64,000 nt of DNA from Anaspis maculata (Eukaryota > Arthropoda > Insecta > Coleoptera > Scraptiidae), in NCBI GenBank assembly GCA_949128115.1, contig OX421967.1, positions 56,742,855-56,806,854 on the forward strand, in the 5' to 3' direction. The translations under genes and the position numbers were made by a program. Numbering within the stretch: position 1 is the stretch's first letter; each line of letters starts with the position of its first letter. Below are positions 11,670-23,960 of the stretch, one piece after another. The notes beneath the pieces are model-generated. The model did not search any database, was not told where the DNA came from, and was given only the letters and a program-made list of their open reading frames with translations.

Positions 11670-12011
11670 CTGCAAAAAAGTTGCTTCAGAATACTTATTG
11701 TCATAGAAAAAGGTTGAGTAGAATATTTTGTTGGGCAGTAGGTAAGTATTCCATGCTGTGGTTAAATGAACCCAAGGAATAGGTACCTAATGGCAAACTG
11801 GGAGTATTATTCGAAAATATCAAAAAAATAATACCATAGCATTAGGTACTAATAAAAATATCAAAAAATTATTACCAATCCAAGAAGCTTCAGTTTGCGT
11901 AATCGTTATGGTGGAATTGGCTTCTTGGAGTTGTGGCAGTAGAATCGCTGAATATCCAGAAGTCATGCCAGAACTGATCGTCAGAATCAATGGTCCGAGA
12001 GCTGTTAATGT
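10417..12011 (-). CDS. Tret1-like: MFS sugar porter, facilitated trehalose transporter Tret1-like (5' exon missing)
   Basis: A plasma-membrane facilitative sugar carrier; insect relatives move trehalose or glucose between haemolymph and cells. Two exons are visible: 12011-11876 and 11669-10417. The join restores an Ala codon (G + CA) in frame. Together they give about 460 residues covering TM1 to TM12. Signatures: [11 protein letters not shown] in the TM2-TM3 loop, [12 protein letters not shown] after TM6, [12 protein letters not shown] in TM7, GFGRRPL in the TM8-TM9 loop, [16 protein letters not shown] at TM10, and [15 protein letters not shown] at the end. The exon at 12011 opens inside TM1 after an acceptor (TTTCTTTATAG), so at least one upstream exon with the start codon and short cytosolic tail is missing; I could not find it. 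The ATG at 11664 is internal and not the start. Substrate specificity is inferred from family only. Confidence 0.93.
11876..12011 (-). CDS. Tret1-like: Transporter exon encoding TM1
   Basis: 136 nt from acceptor TTTATAG to donor GTAATA. Translates to [15 protein letters not shown], then [12 protein letters not shown] and TQTEASWI, the TM1 and first-loop pattern of insect Tret1 proteins. The last G joins CA of the next exon. Confidence 0.88.
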
Positions 12012-12403
12012 CTATAAAGAAAAAAGTGGAAATATGTAGTTCAATTTAAAAAAAAACTCAAATTTAAAATTGAAAGTTAAAAAATTAATGTCATGCTTTT
12101 AGTTAGGTATGTATGAGTTTTTGTGCTTGGAGAAGCTTCCAGTGACAATCTTATAATTCCCGGAGAAATTCTAGAAAGTTTGAGCCCAAACTCGATATAT
12201 TTTTCTTGAAAAATGGCCGAGACATCGTGTAAAAACTAAAATCCAAGGCCACCTACGATGCTGCTAGGTTACGCTGCTTTTTGGCCCGAAAATCGAAATT
12301 ACTGGCATTTTTGAAACTGTACCAATTTAAAACGGAGCTATCAATGTCGGCATGAAGGAACAGTTCTCACAAAATGCTTTTTGAATCAACATTTCAAAAA
12401 AGT
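12012..12403. other. Intron 5' of transporter exon; one module copy
   Basis: No further exon is seen. A reverse copy of the ~100-bp module (GAGCCCAAACTCGATATATT to AAGGCCACCTACGATG) lies at about 12180-12262. Confidence 0.6.
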
Positions 12404-12851
12404 TCGGAATAAAATTCATAATTTTTTTCCATATTTATTTCGGAAAAAACGCTCGAACCGGTCGATTTCTAAAAACGGTAAGCCATTTTTTTATGACACG
12501 TGTCATGTTCTATCGTCAACCCCCTAACCCCAAGCCACCCTTAGTATTTTTTTCAAATGGCACCTTATGGCTTGTGGGGGCTCGTTGGAAAGCTTGTCAA
12601 AACTTCATGGTGAAGCGTCCGATCCAATTTTCAATGGTAGATCTAATTAGAGTTTTTGACAAGCTTTCCAACGAGACCCCACAAGCCATAGGGTGCCATT
12701 TGAAAAGAATAGTAAGGGTGGCTTGGGGTTAGGGGGTTGACGATAGAACATGACACGTGTCATAAAAAAATGGCTTACCGTTTTTAGAAATCGACCGGCT
12801 CGAGCGTTTTTTCCGAATAAATATGGAAAAAAATTATGAATTTTATTCGGG
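12404..12851. mobile_element. 448-bp fold-back MITE
   Basis: Left arm from TCGGAATAAAATTCATAA and right arm ending TTATGAATTTTATTCGG mirror each other for about 200 bp each, through GACACGTGTCAT and AACCCCCTAACCCC, around a ~45-nt centre near 12627. A CCCTGTA terminus follows the right arm at about 12864-12870; the left counterpart is eroded. ORFs on both strands are palindrome artefacts. Confidence 0.85.
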
Positions 12852-15710
12852 ATTTTTGAATAACCCTGTATACCTTGTCCTATACCCAAAAAATCACATT
12901 TTACAATTTTATAAAAGACGAAAAAAGAGAAAACCACATGATTGTAATTTAGGAAATATGCGGCGGTTCAGGATCAATAAGCTGTTGATGTCGACGTAAA
13001 GAAAAATGTCTTGTGTTGTGAATCAAAATCTTGTTTTCAAAACATTGAATCTTTTTTTTTTCGAAAATCTTTTTTTTTCAAATCAAAATTTTATTTTTCG
13101 GAAAATCCATTTTTCTTGGAATCCATTTTTTCAAATCAGATTCATTTTTTCTGGAAATCGAAATATTTTTCCTAGAAATCGATGATTTTTTCTGAAAATG
13201 GAAATATTTCTTTCTGAAAAATCAAAACATTTCCAACGTTTTATTTCCGTTTTTTTGAATTTTCGAAAGAAAAAGTATTCTGGCGTTTTAATTAGGAGTT
13301 CTTTCCATGTTTCTCTTGAAAAATGGCTGAAAAAGCGTCGGAACTCGAATCCAAGGCCGCCTGCGACGATATTGAATTTTTGCCTGCGGCGTTTTTTGGT
13401 TCTTTACAATGAAATACTGTTATGTATTAAGGAAGTGTACGCCGATTTAGAATCAATAAGCGGTTGATGTCAACGTGAAGTAAGATGTCTTTTATTCAAA
13501 AAAATTTTATCAAGACATTTTTTTTTTCAATATTTTTTTTTATTTAATCACTTTGAAACTAGCTTTCACGTTCCAAGCTGTCGCAAGTGTGATTCGGTTC
13601 AATATTCTAATGAAGTTTAATTTTCACGTCCAAACTGAAGAATTGGTGTTTTTTTTTACTGAAGAATTGTCAGTCGTAGGCGCTTGTGAATTTTTAGGAC
13701 ATTCTTCTCCATATTTCTGGGATTATTTACTTCAAAGCTGTTGAGTTGGTATCAAATTTCAGTCAATTTTACATTGAATTTGAATTCGGCATTTTCATAA
13801 AAAAGTGACATAGAAATAAATGTAAAATTAAAAAAAAACTTGAGAATTTAAAAATTTTTTGCTTGGAACATTCATAATTTCTTTCATTTCCACTGTAGTC
13901 TGAGAACTGTGCGCCAATTCAAAATCAACAGATTGTCAATGTCGACATTAGAGAAAAAACCAAAATCATCTTTTTGAAAAGTCGAAACATATTTTTTGAA
14001 GACTTGGAAATATTTTTCAATGTTTGCCTTGGTTTCTATGCGTTTCTACTTGAAATGTCAATGTCTATAGTATACAGTTTTTTATATTATTAAAAAATAA
14101 TTTTTTCGTTCTCAAAAATGACAGTCAATCCTATATATTGAAGTATAAGGTATGGGTACATATATGGTAAAAAGTGGTTAATATGTAATAATTAATATAA
14201 ATTGTAAATTTCTTCCATTTCCATATTATTTGGGAGAGTTCCTCTAATGCTTGCAGCATTTCCTCTTTGCACAGCAATTGAGATTCTCTGCGAGAGATAT
14301 TCCCTAGCTCGCGATTCTCCAGATTTTTATTTTTTTCAATTTTTTGCAAAAGGTTTTGCTTGGAAAAGGTTTTCAACGAGAATTTTGGAATCGATGGAAA
14401 AACTAAAAACCTGAAATTCCAGGTTAATTACATTAGTAACTTTTGTGATTTTCTGGTTTTGAGATCAAAATTCATTTGGGGGGACTGTACGCCGATTTAA
14501 AATTATTGAATTGTCAAGTCGATATTATAAAAACCATTATTTTTTCAAAAAATTGAAAGAGATTGGCTTTAGATTTTAAAATGAAAAATTTATTTTTTTG
14601 ATTCCAGAGTTGTTATTGTCCGCTTTTTTCAAGAAATGGGATATATATTTTCTAGTTTTTGTTGTTTTTCAATAGTTTTCAGTTGGAAAAGCTCATTTTG
14701 GTATTCGCAAAGAAATTTTTACTAGTATGAGCCCAAAGTGGACATGTTTATCTTGAAAAATGGCTGAAATATCAACAAGAAACTGAAATTCAAGACCTTC
14801 TGCGACGATAACGCTTCTTTTGACTTTTAAATAAAAATCACTGCCATTTTGAAACCAAACGCCAATTTTTGGCTTACTAATTTTCCTATTTTCATAACCA
14901 GAAATATTTTCCATTATTTGTTGCTCTCTTTTATTGTTTTGCATTTTTTGTTTGTTGAGTTTTGTTGATTTTTTTGGCTGTTTTTGTTTCTACATTACAT
15001 GCCACTGCAAGCTGAGTTCATTCCAATATTTGATGAGATAAGTTAACAGTTCGCTAGTTAAAATGTGGAAAACAATTTTTTTTTCACCGAGAAAGCGAAG
15101 AAACGTCAGTTGTAGGCGGCTGTGGATCACAATACAGTTGAACCGTATCTCTGGGATTGTTCACGATAAACGTGTTGAAGTTGTTATCGAATTTCAGCAA
15201 ATTTTTCAAAGGATTCAAATACATGCAGCTTCTACATTCTTCACTTAAATTGTTTTTTTTTCGTCTTCGCTGTTGAAAAAATGTGTCAGAATTGAAAATA
15301 ATTTTTGTTCTTTTTGAGTAGGTACCTACCTATCAATACATAACTTTCAAGCAGCGATTTTCAAATGCGCTAGTAAATAATTGATTTACGTTTGATTCTG
15401 TTTCACCTTTAAAAACTCGAGGAGATAGGTAAGTTGGTAGGTACCGCTTTTTGCAGAAAAAGCGCATTCTGCATAAAAATGTAATCCATAATTGAGTACA
15501 TAATTAAGAACATAGGTGTGTAGGTACGTACATAATTAAATTATTCAATAATTTTTTGCCTTTGTACCACTTCGATGCAATAGATTTTTTTGTGTTTCAC
15601 AATGAAATTTGAATACCAAAGCGTTGGATAATATGTAAACTCGTTATTTTGTTGAAAAAAATAAATCAAACAAAGACGACTGTGGATTTCAAGACAGTTT
15701 TTGTGCTAAT

Positions 15711-15730
15711 ACCTACCTACCTACCTACCT
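15711..15730. repeat. (ACCT)n microsatellite
   Basis: About five tandem CTAC units. Confidence 0.8.
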
Positions 15731-15913
15731 TTCTGAATAATTCAGGTGGACGTGTCAAGTTTGGTATCAAATTCCAGCAAAGCCAAGGAATTTGAACTGA
15801 TACCTTGTTTTCCAAAGTAATACCATTGTTGTAATACTTTATTTGCTTGAGCAGTGATGCTTCTGAGAAGGTAATAACCGTTCCTATTTTCTTATGCTTT
15901 GTGCAGTTACGTA

Positions 15914-16073
15914 TACAGGGTGATTCAAAAGTGTCGGACCAAAACTATATATATTACATGGAATCTTTTATGAAACCCAGAAAGAATATTCAAAAGATTC
16001 TTGGACTTTTATTTTTGAAGTTATAAAGGGTCAAAGGGTAGTCCCTCGAACCTTCAGAGTTCCGTTTTTGCAG
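15914..16073 (+). repeat. Dispersed element end, family of 835-979
   Basis: Starts TACAGGGTGATTCAAAAG and continues collinear with the complement of 835-979 to about GAGTTCC. The 3' boundary is not clear. Confidence 0.7.
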
Positions 16074-17227
16074 TAAAAACAATATATTGCTTCCAGAAAA
16101 TAGGCGAGAAACGTCCAGTTTCAGTACCAAACTGTCACTTGTCAAATGTTTCTATTTGTAGCAGTAGTCAGAATTTCCAATTTCTGTACAATTATTCAAC
16201 GATCGTTTTTTCATTGACGATTTAATAGCACTTAATTCCAAGAGAAGCACGCGGTGATAACGTTTTGTTTTTTATTAGGTATTTGTTTGATAAGAATGTA
16301 TCCAGTTCTTGACTTGTGTATTGTGTAGGTACATCATTAGCTTGAGTGATATCAAAGTAGGCTGTGAGCTCTCGTAGGAATGCTTTAAAACTGATTTTTC
16401 ATTGTTCTTCATAGTTATTATTTCTTTAGTAGAAATGAGGTTTATTTTTTGTGAGAACGCAGACGTGAATGCATGTCTCGTTTAGATAATTAATAAAAAG
16501 CTTAGTTTTTGAACTTTTCGTCAGTCATAGCGGCTATGCATTTTAAGGCAGTTACATCGCATTTCTGTTGTTTCAACAACAAGCAGACATATGTCATGTT
16601 TGTATCAATTTTTCATATTTCTATGCTCGTTTCTATGTTTTGGAATCACGTCTTTTACCTCGACTCTTCGATTTGGAAATTTCGACTTAAACCACGGAAT
16701 TTGGACTTGAACACAAGAAACTTCGACTCCAGGAAAGAATACTTCAACTTACGTATATTTCGAAATTCCAACTTCAAACACAAAATTCAGACATCAAACC
16801 ACATAAACCCTCGACTTTTTTTTCGGAATTTCCAATAAACACGAAAAACTACGACTGTGAAAAAAAATTTTACTTTGAACACGAAAAATGTTGATTGAAA
16901 TACAGGAAACTTCTACTTTTATCTTGAAATTTTGATTCCTAACATAAAAAATTCTTATTTTCACTTCGAAACTTGAACTTTGAACATAAACTTCGATTAT
17001 AATGTCGAAATGTCGACTTAAATGACGAAATTTCGACCTCAAACACGTGAACTTCGATTTGGATCTTATCTCAAAATTTCGACTTGAAGTACGAGAATAT
17101 TTTATGTATTTCAAATGCAATAAATTTTGATTTCTATCTCGAAATTTCTACTTCAATAAATACAAACAGAACTGACTTTGAGCAAGAAAATTTCTACTTG
17201 AAACACAGAAAACCTGAATCTTCTCAA

Positions 17228-20200
17228 TAGCCCAGTCATCCTAGCTCATTTCAGGGCTTGAGGTCGGAATCTCTCCCATAAAGCTGGATTTTTGCATACA
17301 TGTCCAGAAAACAGCCCTCTTTCTATTAGTGATGAAAAAAATTTCTGAGACCCGGAGCGTTTTCCGCCATTTTGGAAAATCTGTCAATTTTTTCAGTTTT
17401 TGTTGAATAACTCTGTAAATATTCAACTTATTGGCATAAATGTTTTTGCAGTGATTAGAGCTTGAAATTCTGCAACCAATGTTGCCAAAAATATTTTTCT
17501 AGATTCCATGGTTTCTGAGAAATGTCAAATGAGTTAAGCGACTTCATTCACTTTCATCATTTCATTTGACCAATTGAAAAAAAATTATCGGGCTTTCAAC
17601 AGATCTGCCCTCTTTTGCATTCGAGTATACATAAAAAAGGCTCCCAAAAAATATTCATATGTCGGTCGGTCTGCAGGTCTCACGGTCAGTCTGGTGGTCG
17701 GTCTGTTGAATTTTGTGCCCAGATTTATTTCCAAGCCGTTGAACCAATCCCAACCAAATTTGGTAGATTCGTAAGTGACAAGGTTTCAACGACAAAATCC
17801 AAATGTCATCTTGATCTGTCATTTGGAAGTGTCACTACAAAAGAATGACAGATGGTCCATCTCACCGAATGCAACTTGTGACACATCATTTTAAAGCCCT
17901 CAAAAAAATGCATACAAAATGGTCAGTGAGAACTTTCAATGTTGCATCTGTCAAAAAATCACAAGCTGTCAAACTTTGAATTTCAACTTTTCATAACTCT
18001 TGAAGACGGAACGAAATTGAACCAAATTTTGTTCCCAACAAGAGTGTCTCGCAATAATTTGATGGATCATAAAATATACCGGCAGCAGACAGGGATGCAA
18101 CCTGAAAAAAAAATTGCCTAGTCATCCGAGCCTGTAGTGTACCTACTACAGTCAAAAAATCATCCCTTGCTTGAAAAAAGTAGTTCTCAAACGGTTTTTT
18201 TGCTATATGGTTAGCTCTTCCACACCTCTTCAACATGGTAAAAGCAGACATTTCTGTGACGTGTAGTATTCAGTATACAGGGTGAACATTGAAAAATGAA
18301 TATTTGAAAATGTTTTTTTCCGTTGAAATAATCCTCGAGAAAAACAGTCTTTTATCATTAAGAAACTTTATAGTCTCCTGCTGAACATGTGAAAGATGTA
18401 TCACTCCATAGCCGCTGGTATTCTACGTACAGGGTGCAATCGATTTTCACCAATATTTCTATCTTTATCGAATAAATCAAGACAAAAACCATTTCCAGCC
18501 CTGTTACAAGCCTATAATTTCTTATTCAAGATACAAAAATGTCAGATTCCTCAAACTGCGAAAACACAACATACAGGGTGAAACCAAAAATTGATTTCAC
18601 CCTGGTACGTAGAATACAGCGGCTATAGAGGGGTACATTTCTCACATGTTTAATAGGGGATCATAAGGTTGCTGAATAATGAAAGACTGTCTTTTTCGAG
18701 AATTATTTGACCTTGCATAGAAAAAGTCGAAGATTTATTTTATTATTTTCACCTTGTACACCTACTAAGTAGTACGCGTCACAGGAATGTATGCTTTTGA
18801 CATGTTAAACAGGTAGGTATGAGCTAACCATAATAGCAACAAACCCTTTGAACTAGTCATCTAAGCCTAGTTGCTGTGAAACAGAAATTTCTAAATCGCA
18901 CTTGGATCGAGCTCAACATCCGTACATATCGTCCGTCATCACACGTAGTGTCGTAACTGATTTTTGATATTTTTTGCATGTCCTTTTTAAAAAATTCTCC
19001 ATGCTCAACTGATAATATTATCTGGCCAACCTAGACTGACAATTAATGATCTTCATTCTTCTCATCATTTTCGATACACATTTGTAAGATAAAATCGCCA
19101 GTTTTGCATGAAGAATTTTCAGAAGAGGACATGAGAAAAAATACCAAAACTCAGTTACAACACTACGTGAGATGACGGAAGATATGTGTGAATAAGACCC
19201 CCTCTCACTATAAACATCTAGGGCCCGAAGGATACAACACCATCTTCGAGACAAGAGCCATGTTTTCACAGTTGCTTGTAGTTACATTTTCATCGAAAAT
19301 GCTGCCTACGTACCTACAGTTTTCAGGAGATTTGCGACAAAAGACTTTATGAGGCAGGGGCCTCGGTCATTGCGATATGTTGAATACCATGGGGTGTATA
19401 GCTTTCCATCCCTAATCCAGAAACTTGTTCTTCACATCATGTCCATCACGCCATGTTTGTACCTGATGGTACACTTAAAAAGAATGCTGTGTCTTTAAGG
19501 GTTAGAGAGTATTCAAGTCCACTTTTTCGCATGTATTGATTTTGATAACTTCTTACATCTACGTCGAGATCTACGTACACAGGTAGGAACCTTGCTTGAA
19601 CAAGTGAGATCCCATCAGATAGATGTTGAAAAATCAATAATAAATATGGAACCACCATCAATAGTTAAAGTCGCTTGCTATCAAGGCGGTTGTTCTGAAT
19701 GATTTATTTTTGTTTCTGCATGTCACCTTGGATATGAACTTTTTATGGTTATTATTTGCCGTCAAAAAACTGCAAAAAAGGCCTTTTTTATCTGGAAGCC
19801 GTTTCTACGCCAGAAATGAGCCAGATTATAAAGTCGATCCTCAGCCGTACTTCTTATACGTTCCCTTATTTACTGATAAAGCTTCTAGTCTTATATTTTT
19901 TTGTATAAGTAGATATACTTATACTTACTTATAGTATATAGTCTATACTTAATAGTCTCCTATTGAACATGTCAAAAATGTACGCCTCTAGGTACAGCCG
20001 CTGGTATTATACGTACACGGTGAATGTGAAATCAATTTTTTGTTTCACCCTGTATGTTGTGTTTCTGCAGTTTGAGGAATCTGACATTTTTGTATCTTGA
20101 ATTAAAGACTAATGGCTTGTAACAGAGCTAGAAATGGTTTTTATCTTGATTTATTCGATAACGATAGAAATATTGGGAAAAATCGATTGCACCCTGTACG

Positions 20201-21394
20201 TAGAATACCAGCGGTTATAGAGTGGTACATTTTTCACATGTTCAACAGGAAACTATAAAGTTGCTAAATAATAAAAGCCTGTTTTTCTCGAGGATTATTT
20301 CAACGGAATAAACATTTATAAATATTCATTTTTCAATCTTCACCCTGTATACTAAATAGTACACGTCAGAGGGATGTCTGCTTTCACCATGTTGAAGAGA
20401 TGGAGAAGAGCTAACCATATAGCAAGAAAACCGTTTGAGAACTACTTTCTTCAAGCAAGAGATGATTTTTTGACTATTTCAAGTAGGTACACTACAGGCT
20501 CGGATGACTAGGCAAAAAGTTTTCTCAGGTTGCATCCCTGTCTGCTGCCGGTACATTTTATGATCCATCAAATTATTGTGAGGCACTATTGTAGGGAAGA
20601 AAATTTGGTTCAATTCCGTTCCGTACTTCAAGAGTTATGAAAAATTGAAATTTAAAGTTTGACAGCTTGTGATTTTTTGACAGACGCAACAGTAAAGGTT
20701 CTCATTGGCTATTTTGTATGCATTTTTTTGAGGGCTTTGAAATGATGTACCACAAGTTGCATTCGGTGAGATAGACCTTCTGTCATTTTTTCGTAGTGAC
20801 ATTTCCAAGTGACAGATCAGGATGACAATTGGATTTTGTCGTTCAAAACTTGTCACTTATGAATCTACCAAATTTGGTCGGGATAGGTTCAACAGCTTGG
20901 GAATAAATCTGGGCAAAAAATTCAACAGACCGACCACCAGACTGACCGTTAGACCTGCAGACCGACCGATATATGAATATTTTTTGGAAGCCTCTTCTAT
21001 GTTTAGTCGAATGCAAAAGAGTGCAGATCTGTTGAAAGCTCGATAATTTTTTTTCAATTGGTCAAATGGAATGATGAAAGTGAATAAAGTCACTTAACTC
21101 ATTTGACATTTCTCAGAAACCATGGATCCTAAAAAAAATATTTTTGGCAGCATTGGATGGAGAATTCCAAGCTCTAATCACTGCAAAAACTTTCATGCCA
21201 ATAAATTGAATATTTACAGAGTTATTCAAGAAAAACTGAAAAAATTGACAGTTTTTTCAAAATGGCGAAAAACGCTCCGGGTCTCAGAATTTTTTTTTAT
21301 CACTAATAGAAAGAGAGCTGTTTTCTGGACATGTATGCAAAAATCCAGCTTTATGGGAGAGATTCCGACCTCGAATGCTAGGATGACTGGGCTA
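17228..21394. mobile_element. 4.17-kb giant nested palindromic element
   Basis: Ends are TAGCCCAGTCATCCTAGC on the left and GCTAGGATGACTGGGCTA on the right, flanked by TA. Arms of more than 1.1 kb (17228 to about 18380, and about 20240 to 21394) mirror each other throughout, including AATTTTTTCAGTTTTTG and CGGTCGGTCTGCAGG. Inside, further palindromes with CAGGGTG termini lie at about 18290-18780 and 19940-20350, and another in the core at 18924-19188. The element sits in the simple array, so it is a later insertion. No transposase ORF is seen; TA flanks suggest Tc1/mariner-type mobilisation (inference). Confidence 0.85.
18924..19188. repeat. Inverted repeat in core of giant palindrome
   Basis: 18924-18966 (CGTCATCACACGTAGTGTCG) mirrors 19144-19188 (CACTACGTGAGATGACGG) over about 43 nt with a few mismatches. 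Confidence 0.7.
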
Positions 21395-22138
21395 CAATCC
21401 AAACCTATTTGAAATTTTGACTTCTAATACAAAAAATTTCGATTTTCACAACAAATTTTTTTTTACTTGAAAACAATTTCGACTTTAATCTGAAAATTTT
21501 GACTTTAGGCATGAAGAAAGCCGACTTTCAACTTGAAGTTTCGACTCTAAAAAACAAAACAAATTTTGACTTCAAACGCAAAAACCTTCGACTTTATCTT
21601 TAAATTTCGACTTCATCAACACGAACAACTGGGACTTTGAACACGAAGATCTTCGATTTTTATCTGGAAAGTCAACTCTGAACACGAAAACCTTCGACTT
21701 CGAAAAGAAAAAAACTCCAACTTTTATCTCGGAATTTCCACTTCGATCAACACGAAAACTTCGGCTTTGACCACGAAAAACTTACACTTTCGTACTTGGA
21801 ATTTCGGTTTTCAACACGAACATTTCGACTTTTACTAAGAAATTCCAACTTCCAACATGAAAAACTTTGATTTTGATCTTGAAATCTCGACTTTTAACAG
21901 GAAATTTCAACTTTTACACGAGAGACTTCGAATTTTAACCGTAAATACTTTTGCCCTTTATCTGGAAATTTCGACTTGAGCACGAAAAATTTCGATTAAC
22001 CCGAGTCACCTCAACTTCTTTCCTGATACTTCGAATTCAAACACGAAAAATTTTGACTTGAAACACAGGAAACTTGTATTTTTATCGCAAAATTTAGATT
22101 TGAAACACGAACATCTATCACCTTTATCTTAGAATTTT

Positions 22139-22249
22139 TTTTTCGCTTGAATGTTCTCATTTATTGAAGATGTAAAGAGATTGTACAACATAATTATAAA
22201 TAATGCGTAAAAGGGAACAGTAGAATTATAAATAAAAGACCTCGTAAAC
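22139..22249 (-). mobile_element. Retroposed 3' end with 11-bp target duplication
   Basis: An unrelated 111-bp segment interrupts the simple array and is bounded by CTTAGAATTTT at 22128-22138 and 22250-22260. On the minus strand it ends AATAAATGAGAACATT, then a few bases and an A run: a polyadenylation signal followed by a tail. This fits a 5'-truncated LINE-mobilised transcript. Confidence 0.7.
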
Positions 22250-22853
22250 CTTAGAATTTTGATTTCTAACACGAAAAAGTTCGAATATCACTTCAAAATT
22301 TCGACTTCAGACATAAAAAACTTCGATTTCAATCTCAAAATGTCGACTTTGGATACGACACTTCGACTTCAAACACTAAAATTTTCACTCGAATGTTTCG
22401 GCTTGAAATAGATACGAAAAACTTTGACTTGAAGCCTGATAAACTTTGAGTTTTATTTGGAAACTTCGACTTTGAACCGGAAATTTTGACTTGAAACACG
22501 ATCTTTGTCTGGGAACTTGAAACACGAAGATCTCCGACTTCTATCTGGAAATTTCGACTTTGAAAACGACTTTGTCTTTCATTTTGAATTGTCGAGTTGA
22601 ATTTGAATTTAAACATGGAAACTACTTCAAACAAAATACCTTTGACTTTTATCTCGAAATTCCGACTTCAAACGCAAAACTTCAAACTTAACAACTACGA
22701 CTTTGAACAAGACGAACTTCGACTTTTATGTCAAAAATTTGACGAAATTTCGACTTGAACGAACACGAAAAACTACGACTTCAAACAAGAAAACTTGAAA
22801 CCCTCAACACGAAGTTTCGACTCTTACCACAAAAAATTGAACTTTTACTTCGA

Positions 22854-23014
22854 CATTAGTGGCAATTCTGTAAAATTTAAACACCCTTTAAAATTTTTAA
22901 AGACGCTGGTCACCTGTGAAAGATCAGAAATTGGCTTTACGCATGCATGGCTGATTCTCTTTCAACGGCCTCTAAATTTTTACGGGCTTGATAGAGAATC
23001 GCCACTCCTGGGAC
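22854..23014. mobile_element. Possible short MITE in the simple array
   Basis: A ~160-bp non-array block starts near AGTGGCAATTCTGT and ends near AGAATCGCCACTCCTGG, with roughly 12-bp inverted ends. GACATT occurs on both sides, though not symmetrically placed. Confidence 0.35.
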
Positions 23015-23960
23015 ATTAAGTAAAAAAACTTCGATTTAAATAAGGAAAAATAGACTCTAAACAGGGTATTTCGACTTGAAACACAAAATACTGTGCCTTT
23101 CACCCCGAAACTTCAGCTTAAAACACGAAAAACTTCTACTTCGAACACGAAAAACCTTGATTTTTTTCTCGAAATTTCGACTTGATCAACACGGAAACTG
23201 CGACTTTGAACAGAAAAACTTCGACTTCATCTCGTAGGCTCGACTTCAACCACAAAATTTTGGCTTCGAACAGGAAAATCTTCGATTTGTATCTAGATTA
23301 ACCTTTTATTGGTCATAAATAGGTACGGTACGAAAAAGTACGACTTCAAACAAGAAAATTATCGACCTCAAACACGAGAAATTTCGGCTTCTGTCACGAA
23401 AAACTTCAACTTCCATTTCGTCATTGTGACTTGAAACATGGGAAACTTCGATTTAATTATAGAATTTACGACTTGGAACTCTTGAAACTTCGACTTTTAT
23501 CTCTGATATTCGATTTTGAACATGAACAATTTCAACTTTCTAAATGTCGACACAAAAGTCAAAAATCGACAAACTTCGACTTTTACCGCGAAATTTTGAC
23601 TTCACCGCGAAAAACTTCGACTTCAATCTTGAAATTCCAACTTGAAATACGAAATACTTCGACTTGACACGAAAAACTTCGACTTTTATCCCGAAATTTC
23701 AGCTTCAAACAAGAAATTCAGACTTTTATTTCGAAATTTTGACTTTGATGAACATGAAAAACTACGACTTAGAGAACAATAAAACTTCATCTTCGAACAC
23801 GAAATATGTCGACTTGAAGCACGAAAAACCTAGACTTATTTTGACTTAAAACCTGAAATTAAGACTTGAAAAACAAAAAACCTCGACTTTTCATTTTACT
23901 TTATTCCAAAACTTGGACTTTATCAAACCAAGATAAAAACGAAAAGCAGCTTCGATTTGA

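Larger units (their letters stand above)
12852..16600. repeat. AT-rich intergenic DNA with dispersed module copies
   Basis: Module copies at about 13305-13375, 14720-14810 (reverse), 15100-15200, 15680-15770 and 16520-16560 (forward, partial). Between them lie T- and A-rich runs. A (TACC)n microsatellite sits near 15711-15730 and an element end at 15914. No gene is seen. Confidence 0.65.
16655..23960. repeat. Degenerate simple array of TTCGACTT / CACGAAAA words
   Basis: Hundreds of variants of a ~20-25-bp unit (TTTCGACTT plus AACACGAAAAAC, or TTTATCTCGAAA) fill 16655-17227 and 21395-23960. The two parts are one array split by the fold-back element at 17228-21394. Translated frames such as NLDLNTRNFDSRK are repeat artefacts. 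Confidence 0.85.

Noticed and set aside
11000..11782. 234-codon minus and 141-codon plus ORFs over the transporter
   Set aside because: Shadow frames; all sugar-porter motifs are in the other frame.
14131..14376. 81-codon minus ORF with coiled-coil-like [17 protein letters not shown]
   Set aside because: Possibly a gene fragment, but there are no matching splice sites or partner exons and it sits in AT-rich repeat-strewn DNA; too weak to call.
22795..23019. 74-codon ORF in the simple array
   Set aside because: Starts in array sequence and runs into a short MITE-like block; no splice sites or known motif.
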